Notes under the pieces: model-generated
Told to the model about the DNA's origin: nothing
The model's input: only the letters and a program-made list of their open reading frames with translations
Databases searched by the model: none
Assembly: GCA_034007745.1 (NCBI GenBank)
Contig: JAVEQI010000001.1
Location: 124,001-188,000, forward strand
Length of the DNA: 64,000 nt
Direction of reading: 5' to 3'
Source: Desulforapulum sp034007745
GTDB taxonomy: Bacteria; Desulfobacterota; Desulfobacteria; Desulfobacterales; Desulfobacteraceae
Shown here: piece by piece, positions 44,124 to 52,989 of the stretch
Numbering within the stretch: the stretch's first letter is position 1
How the letters are laid out: each line of letters begins with the position of its first letter
Translations under genes and position numbers: made by a program

Positions 44124-44657
44124 TTGAAAGAGCTGTCACTGCACATCCTGGACCTTGCTGAGAACAGCATTCAGGCAGGGGCAAGTAAGGTGGGTATTGC
44201 AATAGACGAGACTCATCTTGACACCCACATCAAGATCACGGTCACGGACAACGGCAGGGGCATTGATCCCGAAAGGCTTGCGGTTATTTCTAATCCCTTT
44301 GTCACCTCCAGGACCACAAGAAGGGTGGGACTGGGAATTTCTCTTTTCAAGGCGGCATCCCAAAGGTGCGATGGGGAGTTCTCCATTCAAAGCCGGGAAG
44401 GCAAAGGAACGACGATCTCGGCCACCTTTGCCATCGACCACCTGGACAGAGCCCCGGTGGGTGATATGGGCGCCACCATCACAAATCTTATTGCGGGTTA
44501 CCCCGACATAGGTATAAAATACCATCATAGGCTTTATGGCGACAGCTTTACAATGGACACGACCGAACTTGCAGCAGGCCTGGATACAGTGGAACTCAAC
44601 GACCCGGCCATCCTGTCCAGGATAAAAGAGATGGTAAACGACTTTTGCAGACAATAA
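44124..44657 (+). CDS. GHKL-type ATPase (histidine-kinase-like)
   Basis: This 177-residue protein has a lone HATPase_c domain: D-L-A-E-N-S-I-Q-A-G-A (N box with Asn), V-T-D-N-G-R-G-I-D (G1), T-S-R-T-T-R-R-V-G-L-G-I-S-L-F (F/G2 boxes) and G-K-G-T-T-I-S-A-T-F. There is no phospho-acceptor His domain or sensor region, so it would act on a partner protein. The only fitting start is TTG at 44124, without a clear ribosome site, 8 bases after the PHP gene; translational coupling is likely. The C-terminal 60 residues (about 115-177) are specific to this subgroup. Confidence 0.85.
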   Translation: MKELSLHILDLAENSIQAGASKVGIAIDETHLDTHIKITVTDNGRGIDPERLAVISNPFVTSRTTRRVGLGISLFKAASQRCDGEFSIQSREGKGTTISATFAIDHLDRAPVGDMGATITNLIAGYPDIGIKYHHRLYGDSFTMDTTELAAGLDTVELNDPAILSRIKEMVNDFCRQ

Positions 44658-44703
44658 CCGTCACGGCCGTAGCAAAGTTTCTAATTAGAATAAGGATGTA
44701 AAA

Positions 44704-45072
44704 ATGGCAAAAATTTCAGTGGAAGATCTACGACAAATCAAGGAAAAAACCTCCCAGAATTCATCGCTCAGGGGAGGTACGACAACGGTTAAAATAACAG
44801 TCCACATGGGAACCTGCGGCATTGCTGCAGGGGCAAGGAGTGTCATGGACACCCTTTTGGAAGAAAAGATCAAATCAGATAAAACAGACATCAAAATAGT
44901 TGCCGCAGGCTGTCTTGGCATGTGCAACAGCGAGCCCAACGTCACCGTTGAAATACTTGGGCAGGAAACCATAGTATACAAAAAAATGGACCCCAACAAA
45001 ACAAGACAGGTATTCAGACGCCACATCCTGAAGGGGGAAGTCCAGACCGATTTTGCCCTGGCAAAGGGGTAA
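44704..45072 (+). CDS. Thioredoxin-like [2Fe-2S] ferredoxin
   Basis: This 122-residue protein is of the NuoE C-terminal/thioredoxin-like ferredoxin type associated with HydABC-like enzymes: H-M-G-T-C-G-I-A-A-G-A (about 36-46) and A-A-G-C-L-G-M-C-N-S-E-P (about 76-87). Only three Cys are visible, so the fourth cluster ligand is missing or replaced. It is the last gene of the sensor cluster and is followed by a heptanucleotide array. It could donate electrons to the sensor protein or to the NuoEF module 5 kb away. Confidence 0.85.
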   Translation: MAKISVEDLRQIKEKTSQNSSLRGGTTTVKITVHMGTCGIAAGARSVMDTLLEEKIKSDKTDIKIVAAGCLGMCNSEPNVTVEILGQETIVYKKMDPNKTRQVFRRHILKGEVQTDFALAKG

Positions 45073-45073
45073 A

Positions 45074-45108
45074 TAGCTATTAGTAGTTAGCTTTTAGCCG
45101 TTAGCTAA
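45074..45108. repeat. Degenerate heptanucleotide repeat array
   Basis: Five heptads in register: TAGCTAT, TAGTAGT, TAGCTTT, TAGCCGT, TAGCTAA. Same type as 23440-23481. Confidence 0.6.
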
Positions 45109-45145
45109 GAAGTTAACACCAACCATCTAGGAGGATAAACCAATT

Positions 45146-46795
45146 ATGGGTGTCAAAATCATTGAGCAAACTGAATCAGCCTATGCCTACCCGCTGCTGA
45201 TCAAAAACCTTCTGACCAACTCTCTTGTACGTTCCCCAGACCAGGAGATTATCTACAGGGATCAGATGCGCTATACCTACCGGGACTTCCACCGGCGGGT
45301 GGCCCAGCTTGCCAACGGCCTTGAAGGACTCGGTGTAAAACAGGGAGACACGGTTGCCGTCATGGATTTTGACAGCCATCGCTACCTTGAGTGTTATTTT
45401 GCCGTGCCCATGATGGGAGCCGTGCTTCACACGGTTCATATAAGGCTGTCGCCCGAGCAGATCCTCTACACCATCAACCATGCAGAGGATGACGTTCTCC
45501 TTGTGAATTCGGAGCTTCTTCCCCTTTTAGAGCCCATCTACTCCAAGATTAAAACCGTTAAAAAAATTATTCTGATGAGGGAAACCGATCAAGAGCCCGA
45601 AACAGCGATTGAATTTGCAACCGATTATGAAACCCTGGTAACCGGTTCCAAGGAGACCTATGATTTCCCGGATTTTGACGAAAATGCCATGGCCACGACC
45701 TTTTACACCTCCGGCACCACGGGTGACCCCAAGGGTGTCTACTTCAGCCACCGTCAGATCGTGATGCACACCTTCGGTCTGATGACGGGACTTTGCGCCT
45801 ATCACTCCCAGGCTGTAATGACCTCAAAGGACGTTTATATGCCCCTCACCCCCATGTTCCACGTCCATGCCTGGGGTATGCCGTATCTTTTTACCATGCT
45901 CGGCAACCGCCAGGTCTATCCCGGCCGGTATGAGCCTGCCATGATCTTGAAACTCGTAGTCACGGAAAAGGTCACCTTTTCCCACTGTGTTCCAACAATA
46001 ATCCACATGCTTGTCAACTCACCTGTGATCAAAACCGTGGATCTTTCCGCCTGGAAGGTAGTCATTGGCGGTTCAGCCCTTCCAAAGGGACTCTGTACGG
46101 CTGCCATGAAGGCAAACATCAACCTTTATTCAGCCTATGGCATGTCTGAGACCTGCCCGCTCCTCACAGTTGCGCACATTAAGCCCCACATGGAAGATTG
46201 GGACGAAGAACGGCTGATCGACATCCGATGCAAAACAGGTCTTCCCATTCCCCTTGTGGATCTTGAAATTATAGACCCATTGGGGAACCCGGTGCCCCAC
46301 GACGGAATTCAGACGGGGGAAGTGGTTGCAAGAACCCCCTGGCTCACCCAGGGATACCTCAAAAGTCCTGAAAAGAGCGAAGAACTCTGGCAGGGGGGCT
46401 GGCTCCACACAGGAGACGTGGGTAACATCGATGCCGAAGGCTATCTAAAGATTACCGACCGTGTAAAAGATGTTATCAAGACGGGCGGTGAGTGGGTATC
46501 TTCCCTTGAGTTAGAAGACATAGCAAGCCGTCATCCTGCCGTGAGTGAAGCCGCAGCCATAGGTATCACCGACGAGAAATGGGGAGAGAGACCCATTGTT
46601 CTTGTAGTTCTAAAGGAAGAGATGAAAGGCCAGGACCTTGAGGCCGATATAAAGCAGGCCTTTGTTGACCAGTATGACCTGGGAAATCTTCCTAAGTACG
46701 GCATTCCCGACCAGATTCTACTCGTGGATTCCATTCCAAAAACAGGGGTTGGCAAACTCGATAAAAAGGTGATCCGAAGTCAATACAATGAATAA
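45146..46795 (+). CDS. Fatty acyl-CoA synthetase (AMP-forming)
   Basis: This 549-residue adenylate-forming ligase activates a fatty acid with ATP and CoA. Motifs: T-F-Y-T-S-G-T-T-G-D-P-K-G-V (about 188-201), Y-S-A-Y-G-M-S-E-T-C-P, G-W-L-H-T-G-D-V and I-T-D-R-V-K-D-V-I-K-T-G-G-E-W-V-S, with the catalytic Lys near the C-terminus (G-V-G-K-L-D-K-K). It resembles medium/long-chain FadD-like enzymes of the Desulfobacterota; exact chain length is unknown. AGGAGG precedes the ATG. It overlaps the DUF721 gene by 8 bases. Confidence 0.9.
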   Translation: MGVKIIEQTESAYAYPLLIKNLLTNSLVRSPDQEIIYRDQMRYTYRDFHRRVAQLANGLEGLGVKQGDTVAVMDFDSHRYLECYFAVPMMGAVLHTVHIRLSPEQILYTINHAEDDVLLVNSELLPLLEPIYSKIKTVKKIILMRETDQEPETAIEFATDYETLVTGSKETYDFPDFDENAMATTFYTSGTTGDPKGVYFSHRQIVMHTFGLMTGLCAYHSQAVMTSKDVYMPLTPMFHVHAWGMPYLFTMLGNRQVYPGRYEPAMILKLVVTEKVTFSHCVPTIIHMLVNSPVIKTVDLSAWKVVIGGSALPKGLCTAAMKANINLYSAYGMSETCPLLTVAHIKPHMEDWDEERLIDIRCKTGLPIPLVDLEIIDPLGNPVPHDGIQTGEVVARTPWLTQGYLKSPEKSEELWQGGWLHTGDVGNIDAEGYLKITDRVKDVIKTGGEWVSSLELEDIASRHPAVSEAAAIGITDEKWGERPIVLVVLKEEMKGQDLEADIKQAFVDQYDLGNLPKYGIPDQILLVDSIPKTGVGKLDKKVIRSQYNE

Positions 46796-47102
46796 AATAT
46801 CTAAAAAACTCATTCCCATTGGTTCCATCCTCGCAAAGGCCCTTGACAGTCTGCGGCCAAGCGAGGACCTTGACATGACACGGATCTGGGACCTTTGGGA
46901 TGGGACATTGGATCAAAGCGTTGCTGAGAACTCAAAGCCCGGGGCTTTTAAGGATGGAACCCTTATCGTTCACGTATCAAGCAGTGTCTGGCTTCAGCAT
47001 TTACGATTCATGGAAGCCGACCTTAAGACACGACTTAACCAGGCCCTTGGCAGGCCCCTTGTAAAAGAGCTTCGATTCAAAATTGCAACACTGCACACCT
47101 GA
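46788..47102 (+). CDS. DUF721 (DciA-like) protein
   Basis: This 104-residue protein has the DUF721 pattern I-W-D-L-W-D-G-T-L, then G-T-L-I-V-H-V-S-S-S-V-W-L-Q-H-L-R-F. The family includes DciA, a loader of the replicative helicase; here the domain stands alone. It overlaps the acyl-CoA synthetase upstream and the methyltransferase downstream, so the three are translated together. Confidence 0.78.
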   Translation: MNKISKKLIPIGSILAKALDSLRPSEDLDMTRIWDLWDGTLDQSVAENSKPGAFKDGTLIVHVSSSVWLQHLRFMEADLKTRLNQALGRPLVKELRFKIATLHT

Positions 47103-47742
47103 ATTATCATTAAAGATGCTGCAGCCGGAGACGGGGTATCGCTTCTCAATTGACCCGATCATCCTTGCAGGCCAAGCAAATCCTTTCCCCAACGACAGGA
47201 TTGCAGATCTTGGTACCGGCTGCGGCATTGTTTCCCTTATAATCTCCAAGAAACACCCTGAAACCCGCACCACCGGCGTTGAGATCCAGGCGGCGCTTGC
47301 GGCCATTGCAAGAAAAAACGTCGAGGAAAACAAATTAACCAACAGGGTCTCCATTCTTTTAAAGGACATAAGAGAGCTTATGCCTGGAGATCTTGGCGGG
47401 CGGGTAGACCTTGTTGTCACCAACCCTCCCTACATTAAACAGGGATGCGGACGAATCAACCCCGACTCCCAGAGAGCCATTGCCCGCCATGAGGTTATGC
47501 TCACCCTTGACCAGCTCCTTGCCGCAGCAACGAGAATTCTAACCGCCCATGGCCGTTTCATGATCATTTTTCCCATGGAGAGACTCCATGAAGTTGTTGA
47601 CAAGACAAGACTCCACAACCTGAGACCTTCCACCATAAGGTTCATACACACGAAAAAAAACAAACCAGCCGAGCTTTTCATCCTCACAGCCGTTAACAAC
47701 AGCAACCCATTTTTAACCATGCTTCCCGCCATGTTTTTATAA
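47083..47742 (+). CDS. TrmN6-like tRNA (adenine-N6) methyltransferase
   Basis: This 219-residue SAM-dependent methyltransferase has the SAM loop I-A-D-L-G-T-G-C-G-I-V-S-L (about 40-52) and the amino-methylase motif V-V-T-N-P-P-Y-I (about 108-115), as in TrmN6/YfiC, which modifies A37 of tRNA-Val. The start Q-P-E-T-G-Y-R-F-S-I-D is typical. It begins with TTG at 47083, overlapping the DUF721 gene by 20 bases. Target specificity is inferred from the family. Confidence 0.85.
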   Translation: MQHCTPELSLKMLQPETGYRFSIDPIILAGQANPFPNDRIADLGTGCGIVSLIISKKHPETRTTGVEIQAALAAIARKNVEENKLTNRVSILLKDIRELMPGDLGGRVDLVVTNPPYIKQGCGRINPDSQRAIARHEVMLTLDQLLAAATRILTAHGRFMIIFPMERLHEVVDKTRLHNLRPSTIRFIHTKKNKPAELFILTAVNNSNPFLTMLPAMFL

Positions 47743-47922
47743 CCCACACGTCCTTACGGACACAACGAAGAGTGAAATTCGACAGCAGAAGGGAGTCAGG
47801 ATCTTGTTTCAAGTTTCTTGTAGGGAGTTTCATAAAAAAAACCAAAATTAAAATTGATGAAACCATTACTTACTTGACACAAAAATCAAAACAGGATATT
47901 AACACCGAGTCATTGTTACTGC

Positions 47923-48012
47923 GGAGAGATGACCGAGTGGCTGAAGGTGCACGCCTGGAAAGCGTGTGTACTGTTACAGGTACCGAGAGTTCGAATCTCT
48001 CTCTCTCCGCCA
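47923..48012 (+). tRNA. tRNA-Ser (anticodon GGA)
   Basis: A 90-base class II tRNA: acceptor GGAGAGA with TCTCTCC, D-arm GACCGAGTGGCTGAAGGTGC, anticodon loop CTGGAAA (GGA), a long variable arm, T-arm GAGAG-TTCGAAT-CTCTC and encoded CCA. dnaX starts 31 bases later, so the two may share a transcript. Confidence 0.95.
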
Positions 48013-48043
48013 TCCTCTTTTTTTCAGCTTTTTTTCGGGTAAA

Positions 48044-49852
48044 ATGTCATACCGTGTTTTAGCTCTTAAATACCGTCCCCAGACCTTTGACAAGGTTGTC
48101 GGTCAACCCCAGGTAACGACCACCCTGACCAATGCCATTCTATCCGGTCGTGTGCCCCATGCCATTCTTCTGACCGGGCCGAGGGGAACCGGCAAGACAA
48201 CCATTGCCCGTATTCTTGCCAAGGCCATGAACTGTGCCAACGGCCCGACCCCGACCCCCTGCAACATCTGTAAATCCTGCACCAGCATCACCGCTGGAAA
48301 TGATGTCGACGTTTTTGAAATCGACGGGGCCTCAAACAACAGCGTTGAACAGGTCCGGGAACTGAGGGATAACGTGGCATACATGCCTTCGTCCTCCAAG
48401 TTCAAGATCTACATTATCGACGAGGTTCACATGCTGAGCATGGCGGCCTTTAACGCACTATTAAAGACCCTGGAAGAGCCGCCCGATCACGTTATTTTCA
48501 TCTTTGCCACAACCGAAGTACACAAAATCCCGGTGACCATCCTTTCCAGATGCCAGCGTCATGATCTTGGAAGAATAACCCTGTCCCAGATCTCGTCACA
48601 TTTAATGAAGCTTGCAGCAGCCGAGGGCTTTGCCCTCGCCCGGGAAAGCTGTGACCTGATAGCCAGCGAGGCTGATGGCTCCATGCGGGATTCGTTGAGC
48701 CTTCTTGACCGTATACTCGGAAGCCAGACACAAATCCCTGAACAAACATCAGATCAGACACCAGACCAATCCCCAGGGGAACCATCCGGAAAACAAGAAG
48801 TCAACCATACCGAAATTCTCGCCACCCTTGGAATTATAGACAAGGCCCTTGTATTTGACCTTGCCGCCGCCGTTCTGGAAAACAGAGCCGCCGACATTCT
48901 GGACCTTGTGGACCATATCCACAATCTGGGACTTGATCTGAAACGCTTTTACGCCTCCCTCATCCGGCACTTCAGGAACCTGGCTGTTGTAAAAATTTCT
49001 AACAACGATAAAAACACCTGCGATGTTTCAGACCATGACCGCCAGAGAATGGCCGCACTCACAGCCCCCCTGTCCCAGGTATTTTTAAACCAGATACTCA
49101 ACACCCTTCTGAACGACGAATCCTTGGTAAAATTTTCTTCCCACACAAGAACAGCCGTTGAGATGGTGCTTTTAAAACTTGTCCAGGTTCGACCCGGAGT
49201 TGAGATAGACGAAATAATCAAACGTCTGGACGATCTTGCTCAAAGGTTTGATTCCCCCGGCTTTCAAGGGCCGTTCCCTGGGACATCCCCGCCTCCCGGA
49301 GCACTCCGGCAGGATTCAGCAGGACAGAGCATGCAGATCCCCACAACACAGCAACCGGAAGCACTTGCCCGGGTTGAACCCGGGAGAGCTCCCATTGACG
49401 AAAATTCTGCACCCAGACACCCCAGGACCGATCTTTCCCAGAACAACCTTCTCCAGACAGATTCATCCCCTGAGGATTTGGCCCGGAAATGGCAACCTTT
49501 TTTAAAGGCCCTTACAGGCTCGCTTCCCTCTGCAGCGGCCATCCTGACCAAAGGCCGGTTGCAAAAAATTTCAAACACTGATATTGTTGTCGAGTTAAAT
49601 GTAAAACCCTTTGAAAGGGGCAGAATAGAGTCCAGACAATCGGATATCGAGTCCTTGATTAAGGATTTTTTTGGACGGAAAATGAAACTGATCATGGTTG
49701 GGGAATGTGCCCCTGAAGACTATGATACTGATGAAAAAAGCCCGGCCAGAAAAAGGCAGGAGATGTTAAACCACCCCCTTGTGGCCGATGCAATAAAAAG
49801 GTTTAACGCAAGTGTCGTTGACGTAAAATTAAAAGAGAGGAACAACCCGTGA
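48044..49852 (+). CDS. dnaX: DNA polymerase III subunit tau/gamma
   Basis: This 602-residue clamp-loader ATPase of the replicase has L-K-Y-R-P-Q-T-F-D-K-V-V-G-Q at the start, the P-loop G-P-R-G-T-G-K-T-T (about 39-47), the zinc site C-N-I-C-K-S-C, D-E-V-H-M-L as Walker B and the sensor I-L-S-R-C-Q-R. The linker at about 210-245 is rich in Gln, Pro and Thr repeats, and a C-terminal tau-like domain follows. The ATG at 48044 (M-S-Y-R-V-L) matches the family; the longer frame runs into tRNA-Ser. ybaB and recR follow in the classical order. Confidence 0.95.
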   Translation: MSYRVLALKYRPQTFDKVVGQPQVTTTLTNAILSGRVPHAILLTGPRGTGKTTIARILAKAMNCANGPTPTPCNICKSCTSITAGNDVDVFEIDGASNNSVEQVRELRDNVAYMPSSSKFKIYIIDEVHMLSMAAFNALLKTLEEPPDHVIFIFATTEVHKIPVTILSRCQRHDLGRITLSQISSHLMKLAAAEGFALARESCDLIASEADGSMRDSLSLLDRILGSQTQIPEQTSDQTPDQSPGEPSGKQEVNHTEILATLGIIDKALVFDLAAAVLENRAADILDLVDHIHNLGLDLKRFYASLIRHFRNLAVVKISNNDKNTCDVSDHDRQRMAALTAPLSQVFLNQILNTLLNDESLVKFSSHTRTAVEMVLLKLVQVRPGVEIDEIIKRLDDLAQRFDSPGFQGPFPGTSPPPGALRQDSAGQSMQIPTTQQPEALARVEPGRAPIDENSAPRHPRTDLSQNNLLQTDSSPEDLARKWQPFLKALTGSLPSAAAILTKGRLQKISNTDIVVELNVKPFERGRIESRQSDIESLIKDFFGRKMKLIMVGECAPEDYDTDEKSPARKRQEMLNHPLVADAIKRFNASVVDVKLKERNNP

Positions 49853-50160
49853 ACAATATGAGCAGTATGATGAAACAGGCCCAAAAGCTTCAGAAAAAAA
49901 TGCTCAAGATGCAGGAAGAACTTGCTACGAAAACAGTCGAAGCTACTGCAGGTGGGGGCATGGTAAAGGTTATTGCCAACGGCAGCCAGAAGATTGAAGC
50001 CATCACCCTTGAACCTGAAGTTGTAGACCCGGAAGATATTGAAATGCTCCAGGACCTTATCCTTGCTGCGACAAACGATGCCCTTAATAAATCCCAGGAG
50101 ATGGTCTCCGCCCAGATGGGCAAGCTCACCGGCGGCATGAACATCCCTGGTATGATGTAG
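49849..50160 (+). CDS. YbaB/EbfC nucleoid-associated protein
   Basis: This 103-residue DNA-binding protein of the YbaB/EbfC family has M-K-Q-A-Q-K-L-Q-K-K-M-L-K-M-Q-E-E-L, then A-G-G-G-M-V-K-V, then L-I-L-A-A-T-N-D-A-L. The GTG at 49849 overlaps the dnaX stop (GTGA); recR begins 5 bases after its end. Confidence 0.93.
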   Translation: MNNMSSMMKQAQKLQKKMLKMQEELATKTVEATAGGGMVKVIANGSQKIEAITLEPEVVDPEDIEMLQDLILAATNDALNKSQEMVSAQMGKLTGGMNIPGMM

Positions 50161-50165
50161 CGCCT

Positions 50166-50771
50166 GTGGATCTCTATCCCGAATCCATCCTGAACCTTAT
50201 AAGGAGCCTGTCAACACTTCCAGGGATAGGAAGGAGAACAGCCGAACGTCTGGCCCTTCACATACTCCACGCCCCCCTCCACGAGGCCCAGGCTATTGCC
50301 AAAGATATCCTTGAGCTCAAACAGCGGGTTACCCTTTGCCGAACATGCTTCTCCCTGAGCGACCAGGACGAGTGCCAGATATGCAGCAACCCACGGCGGG
50401 ATGCATCGATCATCTGCGTTGTGGAGAACCCCACGGACATTGTGGCCATTGAAAAGTCAGGTGCCTTTTTTGGACTTTACCATGTTCTTGGAGGGGCACT
50501 TTCGCCCATGGACGGCATCGGACCGGATGAACTGAGGATGCAGGAACTTTTTTCAAGGGCTTTCAGGAAAAAGACAGCAGAAGTGATCATTGCCACGGGA
50601 ACAGATGTGGAGGGCGAAGCAACGGCATCTTATATTTCAGATCGCCTTCGGAAAAAAGGCGTAAACGTTACAAGAATTGCCTCAGGGGTTCCCATGGGCG
50701 GCGATTTTCAATACGTTGACCAGGTAACCATGCAGCGGGCAATGGAGGGCAGACACGGATATGGATCCTGA
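50166..50771 (+). CDS. recR: Recombination protein RecR
   Basis: This 201-residue protein forms DNA-clamp rings in RecF-pathway repair. It has a helix-hairpin-helix (L-P-G-I-G-R-R-T-A-E-R-L-A), a Cys4 zinc site (C-R-T-C-F...C-Q-I-C) and a Toprim domain (V-V-E-N-P-T-D, G-A-L-S-P-M-D-G-I-G-P, G-T-D-V-E-G-E-A-T-A). The start is GTG at 50166. Its end overlaps the next gene by 11 bases. Confidence 0.95.
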   Translation: MDLYPESILNLIRSLSTLPGIGRRTAERLALHILHAPLHEAQAIAKDILELKQRVTLCRTCFSLSDQDECQICSNPRRDASIICVVENPTDIVAIEKSGAFFGLYHVLGGALSPMDGIGPDELRMQELFSRAFRKKTAEVIIATGTDVEGEATASYISDRLRKKGVNVTRIASGVPMGGDFQYVDQVTMQRAMEGRHGYGS

Positions 50772-51192
50772 AACGATTTCAGGGGCTGAGATCTTCGACT
50801 GCACCCAGTGCGGCCAATGCTGCACCGGCTTCGGCGGGACCTATGTGAACGGGAACGAGATAAAAAGGATAGCCTCATTTATCGCCTGTGACCCTGAAGC
50901 CTTTACCCGGCAATACTGTGATAGATCAGGCTCTAAGTGGGTCATCACCCAGGGGAGCAACGGTTCATGCATCTTTTTTGATAAAAACTGCACCATTCAC
51001 CCCGTAAAACCCTATATGTGCAGGGCCTGGCCTTTTTTAAGAACGATCATAAAAAATCCTGAGAACTGGGAAGCCATGGCCAAATCCTGCCCGGGCATGC
51101 GAAAGGGCGTGGCTTTAGACCTGCTCAGTAAAATTGCTGCCCAGGAGGTCGAACGTCTTGATGCCTCTTATCCCTGTTCAACCTCCCAGTAG
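50761..51192 (+). CDS. YkgJ-type cysteine cluster protein
   Basis: This 143-residue Zn/Fe-chelating Cys-cluster protein has C-T-Q-C-G-Q-C-C-T-G-F-G-G-T-Y-V near residue 14, then C-T-I-H-P-V-K-P-Y-M-C-R-A-W-P-F. Function unknown. It is shorter than its relative at 37028-37726. It is translationally coupled to recR. The stop lies inside an inverted repeat GTAGAGGC / GCCTCTAC (51189-51218) that may act as a terminator and resembles the dispersed palindromes. Confidence 0.82.
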   Translation: MDPETISGAEIFDCTQCGQCCTGFGGTYVNGNEIKRIASFIACDPEAFTRQYCDRSGSKWVITQGSNGSCIFFDKNCTIHPVKPYMCRAWPFLRTIIKNPENWEAMAKSCPGMRKGVALDLLSKIAAQEVERLDASYPCSTSQ

Positions 51193-51297
51193 AGGCATAG
51201 GCTATCCCAGGCCTCTACCAGGTGATTAGCAGTTCCGGCTTTTATGCAACCATTTTTCCAGACACGTGGCTTGAACCCGGCCTAGGACAGGCTTGGC

Positions 51298-51460
51298 TCA
51301 AGCCCCTGAAAACATGCCTTCATACAGGCTCAGCATCCTCTCTTCAACATAGTTCTGTTCCCGGCGTCCCGGCGTCATGGCCGCTGCTGAACCGGCTGCA
51401 ACACCGAGAAGAACAGATTTTCTGACGGATTCCCCCTGGCAATGCTCAAAATAATACTTT
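51298..51460 (-). pseudogene. Duplicated 3'-end fragment of the pfkB gene
   Basis: This stretch aligns base for base (about four-fifths identical by eye, with a 6-base insertion and small indels) with 57480-57640, the last third of the intact pfkB gene, in the same orientation. Shared blocks are AAGCCCCTGAAA, CATGCCTTCATACA and CCGCTGCTG. The frame is broken and no N-terminal part is present. The remainder of 51193-51520 shows nothing further beyond the inverted repeat at 51189-51218. Confidence 0.8.
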
Positions 51461-51520
51461 GAGATTTTTCTGGATGGATATTTCCTGGAGGAAGGCAGTT
51501 TTTATTTACTAAACTGGCTT

Positions 51521-52132
51521 TTATCTGCCGGAAATATTTTTAATCAGTGAAGCTATTTCTATCAGTCTTTTAGCTTGATGCCTGACGGCATCTTTAACAT
51601 CTTCCACCATTCCATCCTCACCTAGGGTAACTGAAGTACCATAAGGATTTCCGCCAGCTTTAAAAATAGATGGGTCTGTATAACCGGTAGGCACTATTAT
51701 AGCGCCCCAATGCATCATAGTTGTATATATTGCCTGAATGGTTTGTTCTTGTCCTCCATGGGGGTTTTGAGCAGAAGCCATTGCCGAAACTGCTTTGTTT
51801 ATTAATTTTCCTTCTGCCCATATACCACCTTGCAGATCCATAAAATTTTTAATTTGGCTGGCTACATTCCCAAACCTGGTTGGAGATGAAAAGATTATTG
51901 CATCTGCCCAAACTAAATCTGCTGAAGCAGCTGCAGGAACATCTTTAGTGTCTTCTGTAAATTTTTTCCAAGCAGGATTAGAGTTTACAACTTCAATAGG
52001 AGCTAATTCTGGTACTTTCAATACTTTCACCTCTGCACCAGCCTCTATCGCTGCTTCTTCTGCCCATTTGGCCAATTGATAATTAGTACCTGTCATACTG
52101 TAATAAATTATAGCCAACTTAACTTTTTCCAT
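51521..52132 (-). CDS. wrbA: WrbA-type NAD(P)H:quinone oxidoreductase
   Basis: This FMN flavodoxin-like quinone reductase of about 203 residues has the FMN loop Y-Y-S-M-T-G-T-N-Y (about 10-18), the signature S-P-T-R-F-G-N-V-A-S-Q-I-K-N-F-M-D and S-A-Q-N-P-H-G-G-Q-E-Q-T. It performs two-electron quinone reduction and protects against oxidative stress. The start at 52132 has AGGAG at good spacing; an ATG at 52141 overlaps it. The DNA is clearly more AT-rich than the flanking genes, hinting at a different origin. Confidence 0.92.
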   Translation of the reverse strand: MEKVKLAIIYYSMTGTNYQLAKWAEEAAIEAGAEVKVLKVPELAPIEVVNSNPAWKKFTEDTKDVPAAASADLVWADAIIFSSPTRFGNVASQIKNFMDLQGGIWAEGKLINKAVSAMASAQNPHGGQEQTIQAIYTTMMHWGAIIVPTGYTDPSIFKAGGNPYGTSVTLGEDGMVEDVKDAVRHQAKRLIEIASLIKNISGR

Positions 52133-52236
52133 TTGAATCATCTCCTCTCTTCATAATGAGTTTATTACTCCTAAAGGAGCTTCCAACCCTGCCGCATGCA
52201 AATCATCTAAGCGGGTAGAAATTTATCCATCTTTCG

Positions 52237-52950
52237 TCATCCCTTATCGAACATCTCTGGATTCTTTCTAATAAACCTTCGAATCAACTCTTTTACAAAA
52301 AATGTCCGTTTCCCTTTAATGTACCACCAGCCAATAGAGCTGATGATGAATGCTCCGATTGCATTTACAATCATATCCCACATGGTGTCGGTCAGACCGG
52401 AAGGATCTCCCAGCATAGGTTTTTGCATGTTAAAGCCGAATAGCTGATCCATGGAAAACTCAAAAATTTCCCAGAAAGCTCCAATGGCAACTGCAAATAA
52501 AAATGCAAACAAGGATATGAAAAAAGGTGTCATGTGTAGTTCTACCCGCTTGCTTTCATTAAGAATATAGATTAGAAAAAACCCGACTATTCCCATCAGC
52601 AAACCCGCCGATGCGTGGAGCACCATATCCCACCACCAGAACCTGTGATAGAAACCCTGAATTTCACCCAGATACAATGACGCAAATATGAAAATAACAG
52701 CAGCAATGTGAAATTCAGCTGGGATTTCCATGTCCATTTTATGGCGAAAAATAAGCGGCGAAAGCAGGGTCGCAATAATGAGGGTTGCCAAAAATGCGGA
52801 AAGCCAGCGCTGGTCAATCAGAAGGATAATCCACTCCACCACCATCAACAAAAGCAGCAGCAGCACAAGGGTGCGGTGGACACGATTTTCTCCGGGGCTT
52901 GCAACCCCTGCAACGGGTGCGGCCTCTTTCTGTTTGTTATTTATTTTCAT
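52237..52950 (-). CDS. Multi-pass membrane protein, YjdF/DUF2238-like
   Basis: This 237-residue protein has about six membrane helices (about 28-44, 50-67, 82-97, 108-130, 142-162, 190-210). Family-like motifs are F-Y-H-R-F-W-W-W-D-M-V-L-H, then A-F-W-E-I-F-E-F-S-M-D-Q-L-F-G, then D-T-M-W-D-M-I-V-N-A-I-G-A. The conserved Asp, His, Trp and Glu cluster suggests an enzyme or metal site in the membrane, but function is unknown. A basic tail of about 25 residues lies on the cytoplasmic side. The ribosome site is weak. Confidence 0.75.
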   Translation of the reverse strand: MKINNKQKEAAPVAGVASPGENRVHRTLVLLLLLLMVVEWIILLIDQRWLSAFLATLIIATLLSPLIFRHKMDMEIPAEFHIAAVIFIFASLYLGEIQGFYHRFWWWDMVLHASAGLLMGIVGFFLIYILNESKRVELHMTPFFISLFAFLFAVAIGAFWEIFEFSMDQLFGFNMQKPMLGDPSGLTDTMWDMIVNAIGAFIISSIGWWYIKGKRTFFVKELIRRFIRKNPEMFDKG

Positions 52951-52989
52951 ACTTTGATGATTTTCATCGACAAGGCTTCCAGCCCGTCA

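Noticed and set aside
46788..47102. DUF721 gene as part of the acyl-CoA synthetase
   Set aside because: Different frame, own start and a clear separate family pattern; only an 8-base overlap.
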